This document shows positions 20,411-31,189 of a stretch of 64,000 nucleotides of DNA, in pieces. The translations under genes were made by a program, and so were the position numbers. Origin of the DNA: Oegoconia quadripuncta (Eukaryota; Arthropoda; Insecta; Lepidoptera; Autostichidae); NCBI GenBank assembly GCA_949316235.1, contig OX438743.1, positions 41,819,242 to 41,883,241 of the forward strand, read 5' to 3'. The first letter of the stretch is position 1; each line of letters opens with the position of its first letter. Under the pieces are notes generated by a model, which was not told where the DNA came from, did not search any database, and saw only the letters and a program-made list of their open reading frames with translations.

Positions 20411-21100
20411 ATGTATGACGGATTGCAATATTTTGATAGATGGAAAAAAGTGGAGCAAGTGCGTGAGTTTGTGTATTTGGGTTTACTGTTTACAAGGGAT
20501 GGTATGTGTGAGAAGGACATCGAAAGAAGAGTGAATGCCGGAAATCAGGTAAATGGAGCACTGCATGCCTTTATGAGGAGCCAGAATGAGAAAGAAGCTC
20601 GTCTGGCTGTTCATGGCGGGGTGCTGGTTCCAACACTGACTTACGGAAGTGAATGCTGGGTATGGCAAAAGAAGAATGAAAGTAGAATAAATGCAGTGGA
20701 AATGAGATCATTGAGAAGTATGAATGGGGTGACTTTGGAAGATAGAATCAGGAATAGTGTAATTAGGGAGTTAAGCAGTGTGAATGAAGACGTAGTGACA
20801 AATATTGAAAAAGGTATGCTGAGATGGTTTGGACATGTGGAGAGGATGAATGAAAGAAGACTTACGAAAGAGATATACAAAGCGAATGTGGATAGGGGAA
20901 GGCCACGGCGAACGTACCATGATCAATTCGGGGACGTCTTAAAGAAAGGCCAAGTCAAGAGAACCCTAAACCGACGAGCATGCATCACCAACCTTAAGAG
21001 AGTAAAGTAAGCAGAAGAGGTGTGTCAGGATCGTAGCGACTGGAAGTCTGTGGTCTCTGCCTACCCCTACGGGAAACAGGCGTGACATTATATATGTATG
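20411..21100 (+). pseudogene. RTE-like LINE ORF2 C-terminal part and 3' end
   Basis: 199 codons are open, with VREFVYLGLLFTRDG, ARLAVHGGVLVPTLTYGSEC, MLRWFGHVERMNERRLTKEI and GRPRRTYHDQFGDVLKKGQ. This is the region after the RT core in RTE-type ORF2 proteins common in Lepidoptera. The catalytic RT blocks lie upstream and are missing. The stop near 21008 is followed by a short UTR and an ATGT-type tail (about 21085-21105). Fragments of the same family occur at 51555 and 52538. Non-functional by truncation. Confidence 0.8.
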
Positions 21101-21105
21101 TATGT

Positions 21106-21754
21106 ACTAATAACCTATTATAACATCTTCCCTTTTAACGTATATAAACCGTAAGTACATATTTTTCAGAACTACGTGCATGTAGTATATTTTATAGCCA
21201 TGGTGTCATGACCTTATACATCCTTTTATAAGTAACGTCTCGTACTGACGATGATAGTGAAGATATATTCACAATTTCCAATTAGATATGTCCACTGTAA
21301 ATGATCCATGACGTCATATATTTGTTCTCTATAAGATCCATCTTGCTTGTTCTATTTGGAAAATGCCAATAAACAATGTAAGATCTGGAATAAAGTCCAT
21401 TGTGCAATTGTAAATAGTTTATTTGTACCTATTGTATTGTATATCTGACTTGGCATTTGAGCAAATATCCAACTTTAGATGAAAGGTCACTGGAAAATCA
21501 ATAACTAGTGTCGGATATGGCACACTTCGGATATTAGTCCAAATAATTGTGTCATACTTTAATAATAAATTACATGTTGTTCTATTCGCGTTCAAGGTCA
21601 CGCAACGAGTACGTCACTCGTTCAGAGATCGAATAGGAATGAAAAAATCTATTGAAAACCAAGAAAACGGATCAGAATTCTTTGTATTTTGCAGGCACCA
21701 TGTTTTATTTTTTACCACAAAATGAATCCTATGAAACTCTAGGGATCAAGATAA
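21106..21754. other. Unassigned stretch
   Basis: No supported gene or repeat. Confidence 0.35.
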
Positions 21755-22113
21755 ATGTAAGATAACATAGAAAGGTAACATAGAAATGTAACATAGAAAG
21801 GTAACATAGAAAGGTAACATGGAAAGGTAACATAGAAAGGTAACATAGAAAGGTAATATAGAAATGTAACATAGAAAGGTAACATGGAAAGGTAACATAG
21901 AAAGGTAACATAGAAAGGTAACATAGAAAGGTAACATGGAAAGGTAACATAGAAAGGTAACATGGAAAGGTAACATAGAAAGGTAACATGGAAAGGTAAC
22001 ATAGAAAGGTAACATAGAAAGGTAACAGAGAAATGTAACATAGAAAGGTAACATAGAAAGGTAACACAGAAAGGTAACATTTCTATGTTACCTTTCTAGG
22101 TAAGATAGAAATC
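21755..22113. repeat. 13-bp minisatellite ending in a hairpin
   Basis: About 25 head-to-tail copies of GTAACATAGAAAG with few substitutions (ATAGAAAT, ATGGAAAG, ATAATATAG variants). At the right edge one unit is inverted: AGAAAGGTAACAT then TTCT then ATGTTACCTTTCT, a 13-bp stem. Open frames here are only a consequence of a 13-bp unit without stops on the minus strand. Confidence 0.9.
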
Positions 22114-22440
22114 TACATTCATACTTACATACATACCCTCGAAAAACATAACCCTCCTTTTTGGGGCTGTCGGGTAAAAACAGTAGTCACCACACATAGC
22201 CCAGCGGATAAGTGCACATGTAAGCTATACAATGATAGGTTAAACAATGTTGATATATTTAGTTTTTCTTTGGCAAAATACAAAACAAGGAATGTAAAGA
22301 ATGTCATAGTTTTAAAAAGCCAAGCCAAAAAAAATAAACTACATATGCCAATACATTCTATTTCACTTACCTAATATGCCCTATTTTTTCCTTACGGTAA
22401 AAAAGACTCATCCGGTATGTGTACAGATTGTCTCAAACTA
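22114..22440. repeat. Repeat pieces shared with 50275-50340 and family E
   Basis: 22105-22165 (AGAAATCTAC, CATAACCCTCCTTTTT) is the inverse of 50275-50335. 22340-22430 is family E. Confidence 0.55.
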
Positions 22441-23165
22441 CAGCTTCAAATTTCAATATTATTACTAGAACCCTTTTTGACATGGCTTTGAAGTTGGTAA
22501 TGATAAAGCTTAAGAATTTCACTCCAAAATTTGGCGCGGCAACGCGGTGGAAAATAGCCCTTTTTAGTAAATTCTGTTACACAAAGGATACCATAGCACT
22601 CTGTATAAACTAGATAATATTCGTCAGTGTAGGGTCGCACGTGTGTCGGTCCCGAATTTTGCGAGACGTCCCGATTAACGGCTCTCGTTTCTGGCTTATT
22701 TTTTACAACGTGCATCGGTCGTGTTTAATCAATCTTGTCGAACTGCATAGTTCAGTAAAAATATGTATTTTTTTGGGGTGTAACTTCCTATAATTTTATT
22801 GATTTTTTGTACAAGGAAAGAGTACCCATCAGTAATAGAATTAAAAAATTTCTAACCATTTTGGAATAAAATAAACAATTTTAATTTTAATTTACCACTG
22901 TGAACGTCATTGAGTTGTAGAAGATGCTAAGATCTCCTATAAACTTTTAATCCCAAAAATTTTCTATAAATATTATCAAGGGCTAATTTATAATTTCTAA
23001 AAATTGTTTATTACGTCATGATATTTGCACTCGGTGATTATAAACTTCTTCAAATTTTGTAAATTTTTATCAGTAATAGTCCTAAATAAAAACAAAATGG
23101 TGGCGATTGTTACACATGTGCTTTAGATATCTAAATTTATGTAATTATTGTTATTGACATTCTTT
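22441..23165. repeat. Mostly unassigned; repeat family I
   Basis: 22755-22990 shares GGGTGTAACTTCCTATAAT and GTTGTAGAAGATGCTAAGAT with 24310-25060. No coding evidence. Confidence 0.45.
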
Positions 23166-23169
23166 ACGC

Positions 23170-23395
23170 AAAAGACATGTATATATTTGCATGTTTTGAT
23201 GGCGATGGGTTAACCCTCCGTCACATGTGCATTTCTGTACACTGTAAGGTGAACCGTGGATGTTTGTTTCAAGCATTAAATCTTTATTGTTTGGATCACC
23301 CAATAGCTCAGGTTTGGGCTATCTCTGACCACCCCATTTGGGATAAAGGTCGTGACTTTATATTTATTATGTATACATTTGGTACGTATAAGTAG
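23170..23395 (+). repeat. Repeat family H (LINE 3'-UTR-like)
   Basis: GGCGATGGGTTAACC, CACATGTGCATTTCTGTA and CTGACCACCCCATTTGGGAT are shared with 54535-54745 (plus) and 28590-28905 (minus). Confidence 0.7.
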
Positions 23396-23574
23396 CCAAT
23401 GATTAGTCATGTAAACTGGGTCTGTACGTATAATTAATCTTGGAGCTGACTGTGCAGCGTAACGTAGCCAATCTTACATTTAAATTACATACAAAAAAAT
23501 GTTCCACAATATCGAAAAAGAATGTATCCCAAATGCAAAGTAGAAACGCTATTCAAAATTTTTTATTTTAGGAT

Positions 23575-23790
23575 TGTCTGGATTGACCTTTGACCACAAT
23601 CTCACCTGATGGAAAGTGACGATGTGGTCGGAGATGAAGCACGCGATCCCAGTAAATGCCTATTCACTCTGCCCTTGAAGATCCTAAGATTGTAGGATTC
23701 AGGAAAGACTGACGCCGGAAGGGAGTTCCATGCCTTGGCTGTTCGGATGATGAATGAAGAATCGGACTTCTTTGTGCGAATGTTCGGTAT
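23575..23790 (-). mobile_element. LINE ORF2 C-terminus and 3' UTR
   Basis: The minus-strand frame has FIIRTAKAWNSLPASVFPES, then YNLRIFKGRVNRHLLG and a stop, followed by CCATCAGGTGAGATTGTGGT. Relatives: 29908, 57385 and, on plus, 54225. Confidence 0.75.
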
Positions 23791-24374
23791 ACATAAAATT
23801 GTAATAAGGGAATATTATAATTTAATATATTTTTTTGTATTTGTAGTTTTTAATTAATTTAAAGGGAAATCTTAAATGTCTACCGGAACACTTACACATT
23901 GTCCTTTAAATGTCTCAGTGCCTTTGTATTGATGTATTTATCAAAGAATTTCAGATTTTTTCCTTCAGAAACCTACATTAAGTTTTCGCAAATATATGTC
24001 GATAGTTCTATGACCTATGAATGTAATCCTTGCTTTATAGGGTACTTTGTCCCGAAATTCATGTGTCCCGTTTTCAATGTCCGAAATTCACGAAAACAAC
24101 ATCCTAACCCTAGCTTCACTGACCCCTTTGGGTCACATAATGTGAACTCAAAGAGGAGATTTACATAGATTAACCATTCATTTCACGCTTTATTTGTTTA
24201 TGAAATAGACAGCTGCATAAGTTATGAGGGACGAGATAATAATTTTTGGTTTGTAGGCTTTTAAGGGATTATTATATATTAGCTGACGTTGGGCCGTTGT
24301 TGTCTAGTAAAAATAAGTAATTTTTATGGTGTAATTTCTTATAATCTTAGTTCCTGAAGCACCTACCCATCAGT
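23791..24374. other. Unassigned stretch, partly family I
   Basis: 24305-24360 resembles 22750-22830. Otherwise nothing recognised. Confidence 0.35.
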
Positions 24375-24510
24375 AGTACAAACAAACAAACAAAATATTC
24401 TTTATTTTACAACAATAAGAAACATAACAACGATAAATAAGAAAAAGGGGATAGTACAATTTGGCGGCCTTATCACTGAAAGCGATCTCTTCCAGCAACC
24501 TTTAGGTTAC
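24375..24510 (-). repeat. RTE-like LINE 3' UTR copy
   Basis: TTTGGCGGCCTTATCACTG with AGCGATCTCTTCCAGCAACC, the reverse of the unit at 8440-8640. Confidence 0.7.
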
Positions 24511-24694
24511 GAAGCATTACGCACATTATATGTAGGTAGCGTGAGCGGTAAACTAATTTTAATAAAATAAATAAATCACCCATATAAATACATACGTTAA
24601 TTGAATATGTAATTGAATACGGTAATAGAATAATTGTTTTCTAACGATTCTGTAGCTTGCTTTTGGTACAGTATAGGTATTTAGTTAAACAACA

Positions 24695-24905
24695 ATGGGT
24701 AATAGCTAAAAATCAGTGTTTTGCTCTTTGAGCAATTATACACACTGAGCTGTGACCCATTTGTACGGCTGTAGCACACACATACTCTAGTGTATCCTGA
24801 TGTTACTTTTATGAATTGTTATAAAATATGTTTATCCAATTGCTTTGGAACATAAGGTATGTGTGTGACTGGAGATACAAATAAATGATCTATCTATCTA
24901 TCTAA
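24695..24905 (+). mobile_element. Element D (ATCT-tailed retroelement end)
   Basis: TTTTGCTCTTTGAGCAATTA, then GTGTATCCTGATGTTACTTT, ending GGAGATACAAATAAATGATC and a CTAT/ATCT repeat. Minus copies lie at 27628-27822 and 60190-60520. Confidence 0.7.
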
Positions 24906-24950
24906 CAACATACAATATTAAATTAAAGTTTTCACAGTGAACTTCATTGT

Positions 24951-25030
24951 GTTGTAGAAGATGCTAAGATCTTTTAAAACATTGTTCTGTTTAGAAAATT
25001 GTTTTAAGAGATCTTAGCATCTTCTACAAC
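24951..25030. ncRNA. 80-nt near-perfect hairpin of pre-miRNA size
   Basis: GTTGTAGAAGATGCTAAGAT (24951 on, 22-bp arm to 24972) pairs with 25009-25030. After one U-G pair the stem continues TTAAAACA (24974-24981) with TGTTTTAA (25000-25007). That gives about 31 bp and an 18-nt loop. A single arm occurs at 22915-22940, so it may be TE-derived. No expression evidence is available. Confidence 0.4.
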
Positions 25031-25389
25031 CTTTAAAACCTACAAAAAATTAACCAATGGCTACTCTATATTTTCTGAAAATTGTTTTTTGAATCGTGAA
25101 ATTTTTCATATATTTGTATAAAGAAATTATTGATCGATTTTTTGAAAATAGTTACAGAAGTTCTACGTATATTCTCCGATGCAATAAATTATAAATTTTA
25201 ATCTAAAAGTCTGTGTTTCATTACTAAATACTTATACTATATATATAAGCAAGCTCCAATTTGTTAGAAAACTATTTATCAGGTACTCTATGTGCAAAAA
25301 TCACAGCCTTTATGATTATAGGAGGTTAAAAGTGTATCCTTACTGTGCTATTGGTCATGGTACAGCCAGTGAAATCTTAATCGAAATCC
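25031..25389. other. Unassigned stretch
   Basis: Right flank of family I, then nothing recognised. Confidence 0.35.
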
Positions 25390-25472
25390 ATTACGTCATC
25401 AGCATGCCTTGTACAATTACGTCATCATCATGCCTTGTACAATTACGTCATCATCATGCCTTGTACAATTTC
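25390..25472. repeat. 27-bp tandem repeat with CRE-like core
   Basis: Three copies of TTACGTCATCATCATGCC plus TTGTACAA. Each has TACGTCA (reverse TGACGTA). Confidence 0.85.
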
Positions 25473-25679
25473 CTATTTTTTTGCAATGACACGCTGTCAA
25501 AACGTTGACGCTCACTAAACATAATAATTGTGCACAAAATTAAGGTTTAATTTAATGTATTTTTAATTTATTTATGGACAACGAACAGCTGCAAAATTGT
25601 ACAACCAGGGACGTTATCTACGGGTAATTATTTCAGTAATATAGACAATAGTACAAAAATTACTTTACAAGGAGACACA

Positions 25680-25985
25680 ATGAGAAATGGGGCGTTCCAT
25701 GTTAGGCATCTCTTTTGTGACCTCGTATCAATCGTCCAAATTCAACGACAAAGGATAGTCGAAGCAAATAACGACACTAAGTTGGAGGTGGGACACTTGG
25801 TAAGACAGGTTGACGGTGTGTGGACCAACACAGTCACAGAGTGGTGTCCAGGACAGCTCGTTGGTCCAATGACATCGTACAGCTGACGGGATCTCCTTGG
25901 ATACGACTGTCACAGGCCATGAGAAGAGGCCTATACCCAACCGTGGGTGGATGGCTGAAATTGGTTAGTGGTTATATTAAGAGGG
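25680..25985 (+). pseudogene. RTE-like LINE C-terminal remnant
   Basis: Frames across 25790-25970 give ARWSNDIVQLTGSPWIRLSQ and RGLYPTVGGWLKLV, matching the R-W-x-D-D-I-V/G-S-x-W-x-R-x-A-Q block at the end of RTE-type ORF2. Comparable blocks occur at 28965 and 59455. Confidence 0.6.
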
Positions 25986-26063
25986 TTTATTCCGACCAGT
26001 AGGGGTTATTTGACAGAATATTTGAAATTTTTGAAATAATTTGAAATTCTGGAAAATAACCGT

Positions 26064-26375
26064 AAGAGCGTCGGTGGCTTAGCGGTTGAAACGCGGTCTC
26101 CCAATTTAGGAGGTCCGGGTTCGATTCCGAGACAGGCCATGTACCAATGAGTTTTTAAATTTAATTTAATTACTTACATGCATTTGTCCAACTGCTCTCT
26201 TAAACGGTGAAGGAAAACATCGTGAGGAAACCTGCATGCTTGAGAAATCAAAGTTTAAAGGCATGTTAAGTCCCCAACCCGCATTGGGCCAGAGGGTGGA
26301 CTGTTGCCCATACTCTCTCATATATACGAGGGAAGGCCTATATCCCTGTAGTGGGATGTTTACGGGCTGATGATG
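26064..26375 (+). repeat. SINE-3 copy
   Basis: tRNA-like head GTCGGTGGCTTAGCGGTTGA, B box GGGTTCGATTCC, then ACTGCTCTCTTAAACGGTGA, ending GGAAGGCCTATATCCCTGTA and TGATGATGATGA. Confidence 0.85.
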
Positions 26376-26795
26376 ATGAACCGTAAGTAAAGCTATTTAT
26401 ATGTTTTTATAATTAGCTTTTAGGCCTCTCGAATGTACGTCAGAGATATTTTTGATTTCTTCTGTATTTAAAATGAAATCTTAATTAATCCAATGAGGAA
26501 TAATCACTGGACGAATATTAATGTTTGATCTAGTACTATTTGTACGTCTATATTTAACATACAAATATGGCTTAGAAACATATTCATTACATTCTTCATA
26601 TTTACTCAGACTCTATTTGATATGAAAGTGTTTACCTTAGTACTAGTTCTCGGAACTAATATTGCTTTATAATAGGAGAGGGTTTGTTTGCTTTACCTGG
26701 TCATTATTATATCAAAGTAGTCAAGACTATACCTTAGTTTACTAAGCTAATATTAAGATTGTTATCTACAATAGATTTACCCTTCACATTTCTTA
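26376..26795. other. Unassigned stretch
   Basis: No recognised gene or repeat. Confidence 0.35.
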
Positions 26796-26847
26796 ACCGC
26801 CTCCGTGGCTCAATGTAAACAACATTGGGTACATGTTTAAGTACTCG

Positions 26848-27530
26848 ATTTTTACAGATCCATGAATTTGAGCAAAATAATGCTGAGCTGAAATTGCAAT
26901 GGATTCCAGCGCATATAGGAATAAGGGGTAACGAAGAGGCTGATCGAATGGCGAAATTAGCATGCTCAAATTTAGATGGGACAGTAGTTAATATATTACC
27001 GGCTTATTCTGAAGTCCTCCCAAAATTTAAAGATGTTAGTTATTCAAATTGGAAGGAATATTTTGATCGTCGTTCGTTAGAAAAAGGTATTTGGTATAGA
27101 ACTATCCAAGGTCAGCCTCTTCGGGTACCTTGGTTTGATGAAGTTAAGCTAAGTAGGCGATTAATTAAGTTAGCTATTAGACTACGTTCTGGGCACTATC
27201 CATCAAACAAGTTTGGATATCTGATGAAAAGAACTGACACTCCTAACTGTGAAGTTTGTGGAGTAGTTGAAGATGTCCAACACATGTTGATGGAAGGTGC
27301 TAGAAACCGAAATGAAAGAGATACGCTGATGAGACAATTAAAGCTGAGTCAATACGCTGTAGGTTTGGTTCAATCAATTTTGGGTAAACCTGGATCAATA
27401 GCGGCCAGATTATTATATAATATGTTTGTATCTTCTCATCAGTGAATCTTGGTCAGGGTACGATGGCGGACTGTCATGTCTAGAAGGACTCAAGTCCCTA
27501 AATTAAATAAAGATTAAAAAAAAAAGAAAA
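26848..27530 (+). pseudogene. LINE ORF2 C-terminus with RNase H domain remnant
   Basis: The real part of the open frame starts after the SINE junction. LKLQWIPAHIGIRGNEEADR contains the RNase H C-terminal pattern (H-x-G-x-x-G-N-E-x-A-D). It then continues IKLAIRLRSGHYPSNKFGYL and CEVCGVVEDVQHMLMEGARN, the Cys/His segment that follows RNase H in I/Jockey/R1-type LINEs. The copy is 5'-truncated and ends in an A-rich tail at 27510-27530. Direct repeats AAGTACT flank it (26839-26845, 27531-27537). The minus fragment at 33262-33420 is a relative. Not functional. Confidence 0.85.
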
Positions 27531-27627
27531 AAGTACTTGGTTTGATTGGTGGTAGGGCATTTTAAATGTCCGCCTGACTAGCTACCACCATCTTATCCAA
27601 ATCTGCCGCCAAGCAGCAATGTTAATA

Positions 27628-27822
27628 GATAGATAGATAGATAGATAGACCGTTTATTTGTATCTCCAGTCACACACATACCATAAGTTCCAAAGCAATT
27701 GGATAAACATATTTTATAACAATTCATAAAAGTAACATCAGGATACACTAGAGTATGTGTGTGCTACTGCCGTACAAATGGGTCATAGCTCAGTGTATAT
27801 AATTGCTCAGAGAGCAAAACAT
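27628..27822 (-). mobile_element. Element D inserted in SINE-2
   Basis: A GATA run, then TTTGTATCTCCAGTCACACA, the inverse of 24700-24905. Flanked by AATAG and GATAG within the SINE body. Confidence 0.8.
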
Positions 27823-27985
27823 TGATAGCATTGTTGTGTTCCGGTTGTCAGAGATAGATAACATAGCCAGTCCCCCAAATGTGTTAGGGTTTCCGATTCA
27901 GTACGCTTCCACCTTCGACCTCATCTTTACTTAACATCAAGTGTGATTGAGGTCCAGTACGAACCCGTCGTGCATAAAAAAAAGC

Positions 27986-28404
27986 CATTGTTTTCACATA
28001 CGATTTTTTTTATTATCAAATGTAGTAATGATGATTGATGTAGTAATTAATTTTTATGGATTATATGTACAGCTTCGTATCGCTTTCGTTGGAATAAATT
28101 CCTTACACTAAAAAACAGATTTCGAGAGAGTAAAATGCGGAACGGTACCATGAAGTGAACGTGGCTCTCAGACGAGGGTGTGAGCCAATTACAGCTCTAT
28201 TACAACTCCCTTACAGCACTCTAATCTTTGTGAGACGAGTAATTACGGCAATGAACATAAGTGTTATATTACTTTGTTTAATTAAGCTATAGGTGGATTA
28301 GAATTATGAGGAAGTTAGTTTAGTAATTGCATTTAGGGTCTGTAAGGGGAAGATATATGGTTTTAAAGAGTCTATGGCACGTATGATAAAGCGATCTCAA
28401 GATG
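27986..28404. other. Unassigned stretch
   Basis: No recognised feature. Confidence 0.35.
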
Positions 28405-28515
28405 AACAATACAATACAATGCAATACAAATACACTTTATTGTACAAAGGAGAACATACATTTTACAACGCACAATACTGAGAAAGCGATCTCTTCCAGG
28501 CAACTAAGTTTAAGC
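28405..28515 (-). repeat. RTE-like LINE 3' UTR copy
   Basis: AATACAAATACACTTTATTG and GAAAGCGATCTCTTCCAGGC, the reverse of 8440-8640. Confidence 0.75.
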
Positions 28516-28589
28516 TTGAGAAAATGTTGTGTATACTTGAGAAAATGTATCGCATCAACATTATATTAAAATATTTACAAACCCACAGA

Positions 28590-28905
28590 TACCCAACAAT
28601 AGGTACATAGCACGACCTTTATCCCAATTGGGGTGGTCAGAGATATCCCAAATATTAGTCTTTGGGGTTCCATATACATTAGAAATTAATAAATGAAAAA
28701 ACATCCACAGTTCACCTTATGAAATATAAGGAAATGCACACGTGACAGGCGGTGGGCCCATCGCCGTTGAAACGTGCAAATCTATAGATGTTTTTTTGAG
28801 TGGAAAGTCCCTTAGTCGCCTGTAATGACATCCACGAGAAGAGACGGGTTGGTTCTATTCTTTTCACGTGTCGAAACCACACAAACTTCAAAGTTCTTTC
28901 ACGCT
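28590..28905 (-). repeat. Repeat family H copy
   Basis: CCCAATTGGGGTGGTCAGAG, GGCGGTGGGCCCATCGCCGT and GTAATGACATCCACGAGAAG. The last block resembles the unit of the minisatellite at 31190. Confidence 0.7.
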
Positions 28906-28964
28906 ACATAAAGCTCGAAGAACTACTGGCTGGTGGGTCATTAAAGTTCTGTAGTGTAAACCAC

Positions 28965-29090
28965 GCATCGGCAGTGTAGGACGGTCACTCAGGTGGACGG
29001 ACCACCTGATGAAGGTCGCGGGAAGTCACTGGATGCAGCCCGCTTCTAACCGGTGGCTCCGGAAATCTATGGGGGAGGCCTATGTAGATG
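28965..29090 (+). pseudogene. RTE-like LINE C-terminal remnant
   Basis: GGTGGACGGACCACCTGATG and GGTCGCGGGAAGTCACTGGA encode the R-W-T-D-x-L-x-K-V-A-G block. Related to 59455-59615. Confidence 0.6.
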
Positions 29091-29146
29091 TAGATGTAGG
29101 TAGGTAGACAGACAGACAGACAGACAGACAGTCAGACAGACAGTTA
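29085..29146. repeat. Simple repeat (GATGTA then GACA)
   Basis: GTAGATGTAGATGTAGGTAG followed by about nine GACA units, one altered to GTCA. Confidence 0.9.
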
Positions 29147-29224
29147 AATGTATAGACTAATAACTGCATGTCTGTTTGCAGGTTGAATACAATGAGATTT
29201 TATAAAAAATAAAATCTATGATAT

Positions 29225-29315
29225 ATACTTTATATCATATCATATGATAATAGATAGTATTGAGACCGAGACGCGATCTCAATCTCAAGATTGATTTATT
29301 AATACGGCCCTAAAA
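29225..29315. mobile_element. Terminal piece of MITE G
   Basis: GATCTCAATCTCAAGATTGA, then TTTATTAATACGGCCCT, matches the right end of the element at 60124-60608. Confidence 0.55.
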
Positions 29316-29907
29316 CACCTACAAGAGACTTATATTTATACTATTCTTTCCACGTGTTGAAAACTACACGGGACATTACTTTTTCTAAAACACTATATCA
29401 TCACGGATGTAGCCAAAACGATGCCACCTGTCTCTATCATAGCAACCTGTCTCTGTCTACTATCATGTCTGGTCTATTTCAGGCGCGGGGCATTAAGCGG
29501 AAAATCAAAGGGTCGCGGGCCCATTGGGCCGTGAAACTTACCGGGCCGGAGTTGAGCACACCTGGCAAATACACTCGCACCTTACTTGTAACTTGGCTGA
29601 CATGTGTCGGAAGAAAACTTTGAACCCCTGGCCCCGCCAAGATAATACGGGTTTAAAGGATAACTTGCCGGACGGGTTTTTTACAAGTCGGCGATAGTGT
29701 ATCGAGACATGATTGGGAAACTTTTGGGTTGGGTATCTTGAGCTCACTCCTGTTTTGAATAGCGTTTCGATTTAGGTTTGGGGTACTTTCTTTTTCGTTT
29801 TTGTAGACTTTTTTCGTATGTCATTTAAATGTGAGATTGGCTACAATTCTATGTACAGTCGACTGCATGATTAATCATATGGGCTACTTTACACGATAAA
29901 ATGATTT
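29316..29907. other. Unassigned stretch
   Basis: 29470-29660 is relatively GC-rich. No product recognised. Confidence 0.35.
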
Positions 29908-30080
29908 TTTTTTGATTAACTGGTTATCCGTTTGACCACAATCTCACGTGATGGAAAGTGACGATGTATGCGAAGATGAAGCACGCGATCTCAGTAGATG
30001 CCTATTCACCCTGCTCTTGAAGATCTCAAGGTTGTAAGGTTCAAGAAAGACTGACGTCGGAAAGAAATTTCATTATTAAT
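29908..30080 (-). mobile_element. LINE ORF2 C-terminus and 3' UTR fragment
   Basis: GACCACAATCTCACGTGATG and AAGAAAGACTGACGTCGGAA, same family as 23575-23790. Confidence 0.7.
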
Positions 30081-30189
30081 TGTGAAATATCCTGGTTATA
30101 TAAAATATACTAATCTAGCAGTATTTACGTCCGATATTTGTCAAATTTTTTGGACTGCATACGCTGCAGAGCTGAGCTTCTTCGCCAAT

Positions 30190-30305
30190 TTATGGATATC
30201 ATTATTTATGTATGCTTATTCATTATCTAGTGACCATAGCACAAGCTTTGCTTAGATTGGGACTAGATGATTAGTGTGTCTGAAATATGTATTTATTATT
30301 TATTA
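30190..30305 (+). repeat. SINE-1b 3' fragment
   Basis: ACAAGCTTTGCTTAGATTGG then GACTAGATGATTAGTGTGTC, as at 60850. Confidence 0.7.
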
Positions 30306-30639
30306 AATCAACAAAACGATAAAATAACCTAGCTTCATCTGACAGTGAAGAAGAGAGTATTACCTTGGTATAACCCCAAATCCTTAACATTAAGTTTTAA
30401 TGGTCGTATGAATATCTCCCGTTCGGCTCTGTTCCATTCACATTACATAAAAGCTAAATACAGAAATGCTCACATGAAATCGTAAGCGAGAGTTAAAAAG
30501 TGCATACCTAAATCTATTCATGTGATAAATGTTGGCATCGAATTCGGCTATGGTTGTTCGTAATCAGGGGTGAAGTCACCAGTAATCACCAATTACACTA
30601 ATTAAATTTCACCCTGTATAATTCAATTCATCAATCAAT
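30306..30639. other. Unassigned stretch
   Basis: No recognised feature. Confidence 0.35.
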
Positions 30640-31030
30640 CTACGAGTATACGCTTTATTGTTAAAATAAGGAAGATACAATTTATCTTATAGAAACTACA
30701 AATTAGGCGGTCTTTTTTTTAAGTGAAGATGTGGTCGAAGGTGTAAGCGTACTGACCCGGAAACCCCAACACTTTTGGCGGACTGGCTATCTTATCTCTG
30801 ACAACCGGAACACAACAATGCTATTAACTTTGCTGCTTGGCGCCAAATTTAGATAAGATAGTGGTAGCTAGCCAGGCGGACATTTAAAATGACCTACCAT
30901 CAACCAAACCGAGTACTTAAACATGTACCCCTCTGGGGATCGAACCCGCAACCTCCAAATCGTAAACTCAATGTTGTTTACATTGAGCCACGGAGGCGGT
31001 CTTATCGCTAGCAGCGATCTCTTCCACACA
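30640..31030 (-). repeat. RTE-like LINE 3' UTR split by SINE-2
   Basis: CGCTTTATTGTTAAAATAAG up to AGGCGGTCT (30705-30713), then after the SINE AGGCGGTCTTATCGC and AGCGATCTCTTCC. The AGGCGGTCT direct repeat is the apparent 9-bp target duplication, although part of it coincides with the SINE head. Confidence 0.75.
30714..30993 (-). repeat. SINE-2 copy in RTE 3' UTR
   Basis: AAGTGAAGATGTGGTCGAAG to GAACCCGCAACCTCC and TTGAGCCACGG. The last 40 or so bases of the SINE 3' end are missing. Confidence 0.85.
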
Positions 31031-31189
31031 AACCTATCATCATGAAATTCAGAACGAGTAATTAGGTGGGTTTAGCACTAACAATTTCCTAATTATTAAG
31101 TATACATCAGAAAGTTCTGCATATTGAATTCCAGAAGTGTTATTGTATAGTATGAATAATTGTTGTTTGGTAGGAAGTTCTTTAATCTT

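Larger units (their letters stand above)
26796..27985 (+). repeat. SINE-2 copy interrupted by two insertions
   Basis: The head starts at 26796 with an internal deletion removing the B box (joined at GGGT). The body resumes at about 27531 and again after 27822, ending GTACGAACCCGTCGTGCATA. The insertions are a LINE fragment (26848-27530, AAGTACT on both sides) and element D (27628-27822). Confidence 0.85.

Noticed and set aside
21729..22080. Three overlapping minus-strand open frames of 100-113 codons rich in LPFYVTFLCYLSM
   Set aside because: They arise because the 13-bp repeat has no stop in any minus frame. The period-13 peptide is a by-product of the minisatellite.
22419..24168. Small frames of 60-90 codons
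   Set aside because: They lie in repeat families H and I or unassigned AT-rich DNA, with no recognisable residues or conservation between copies.
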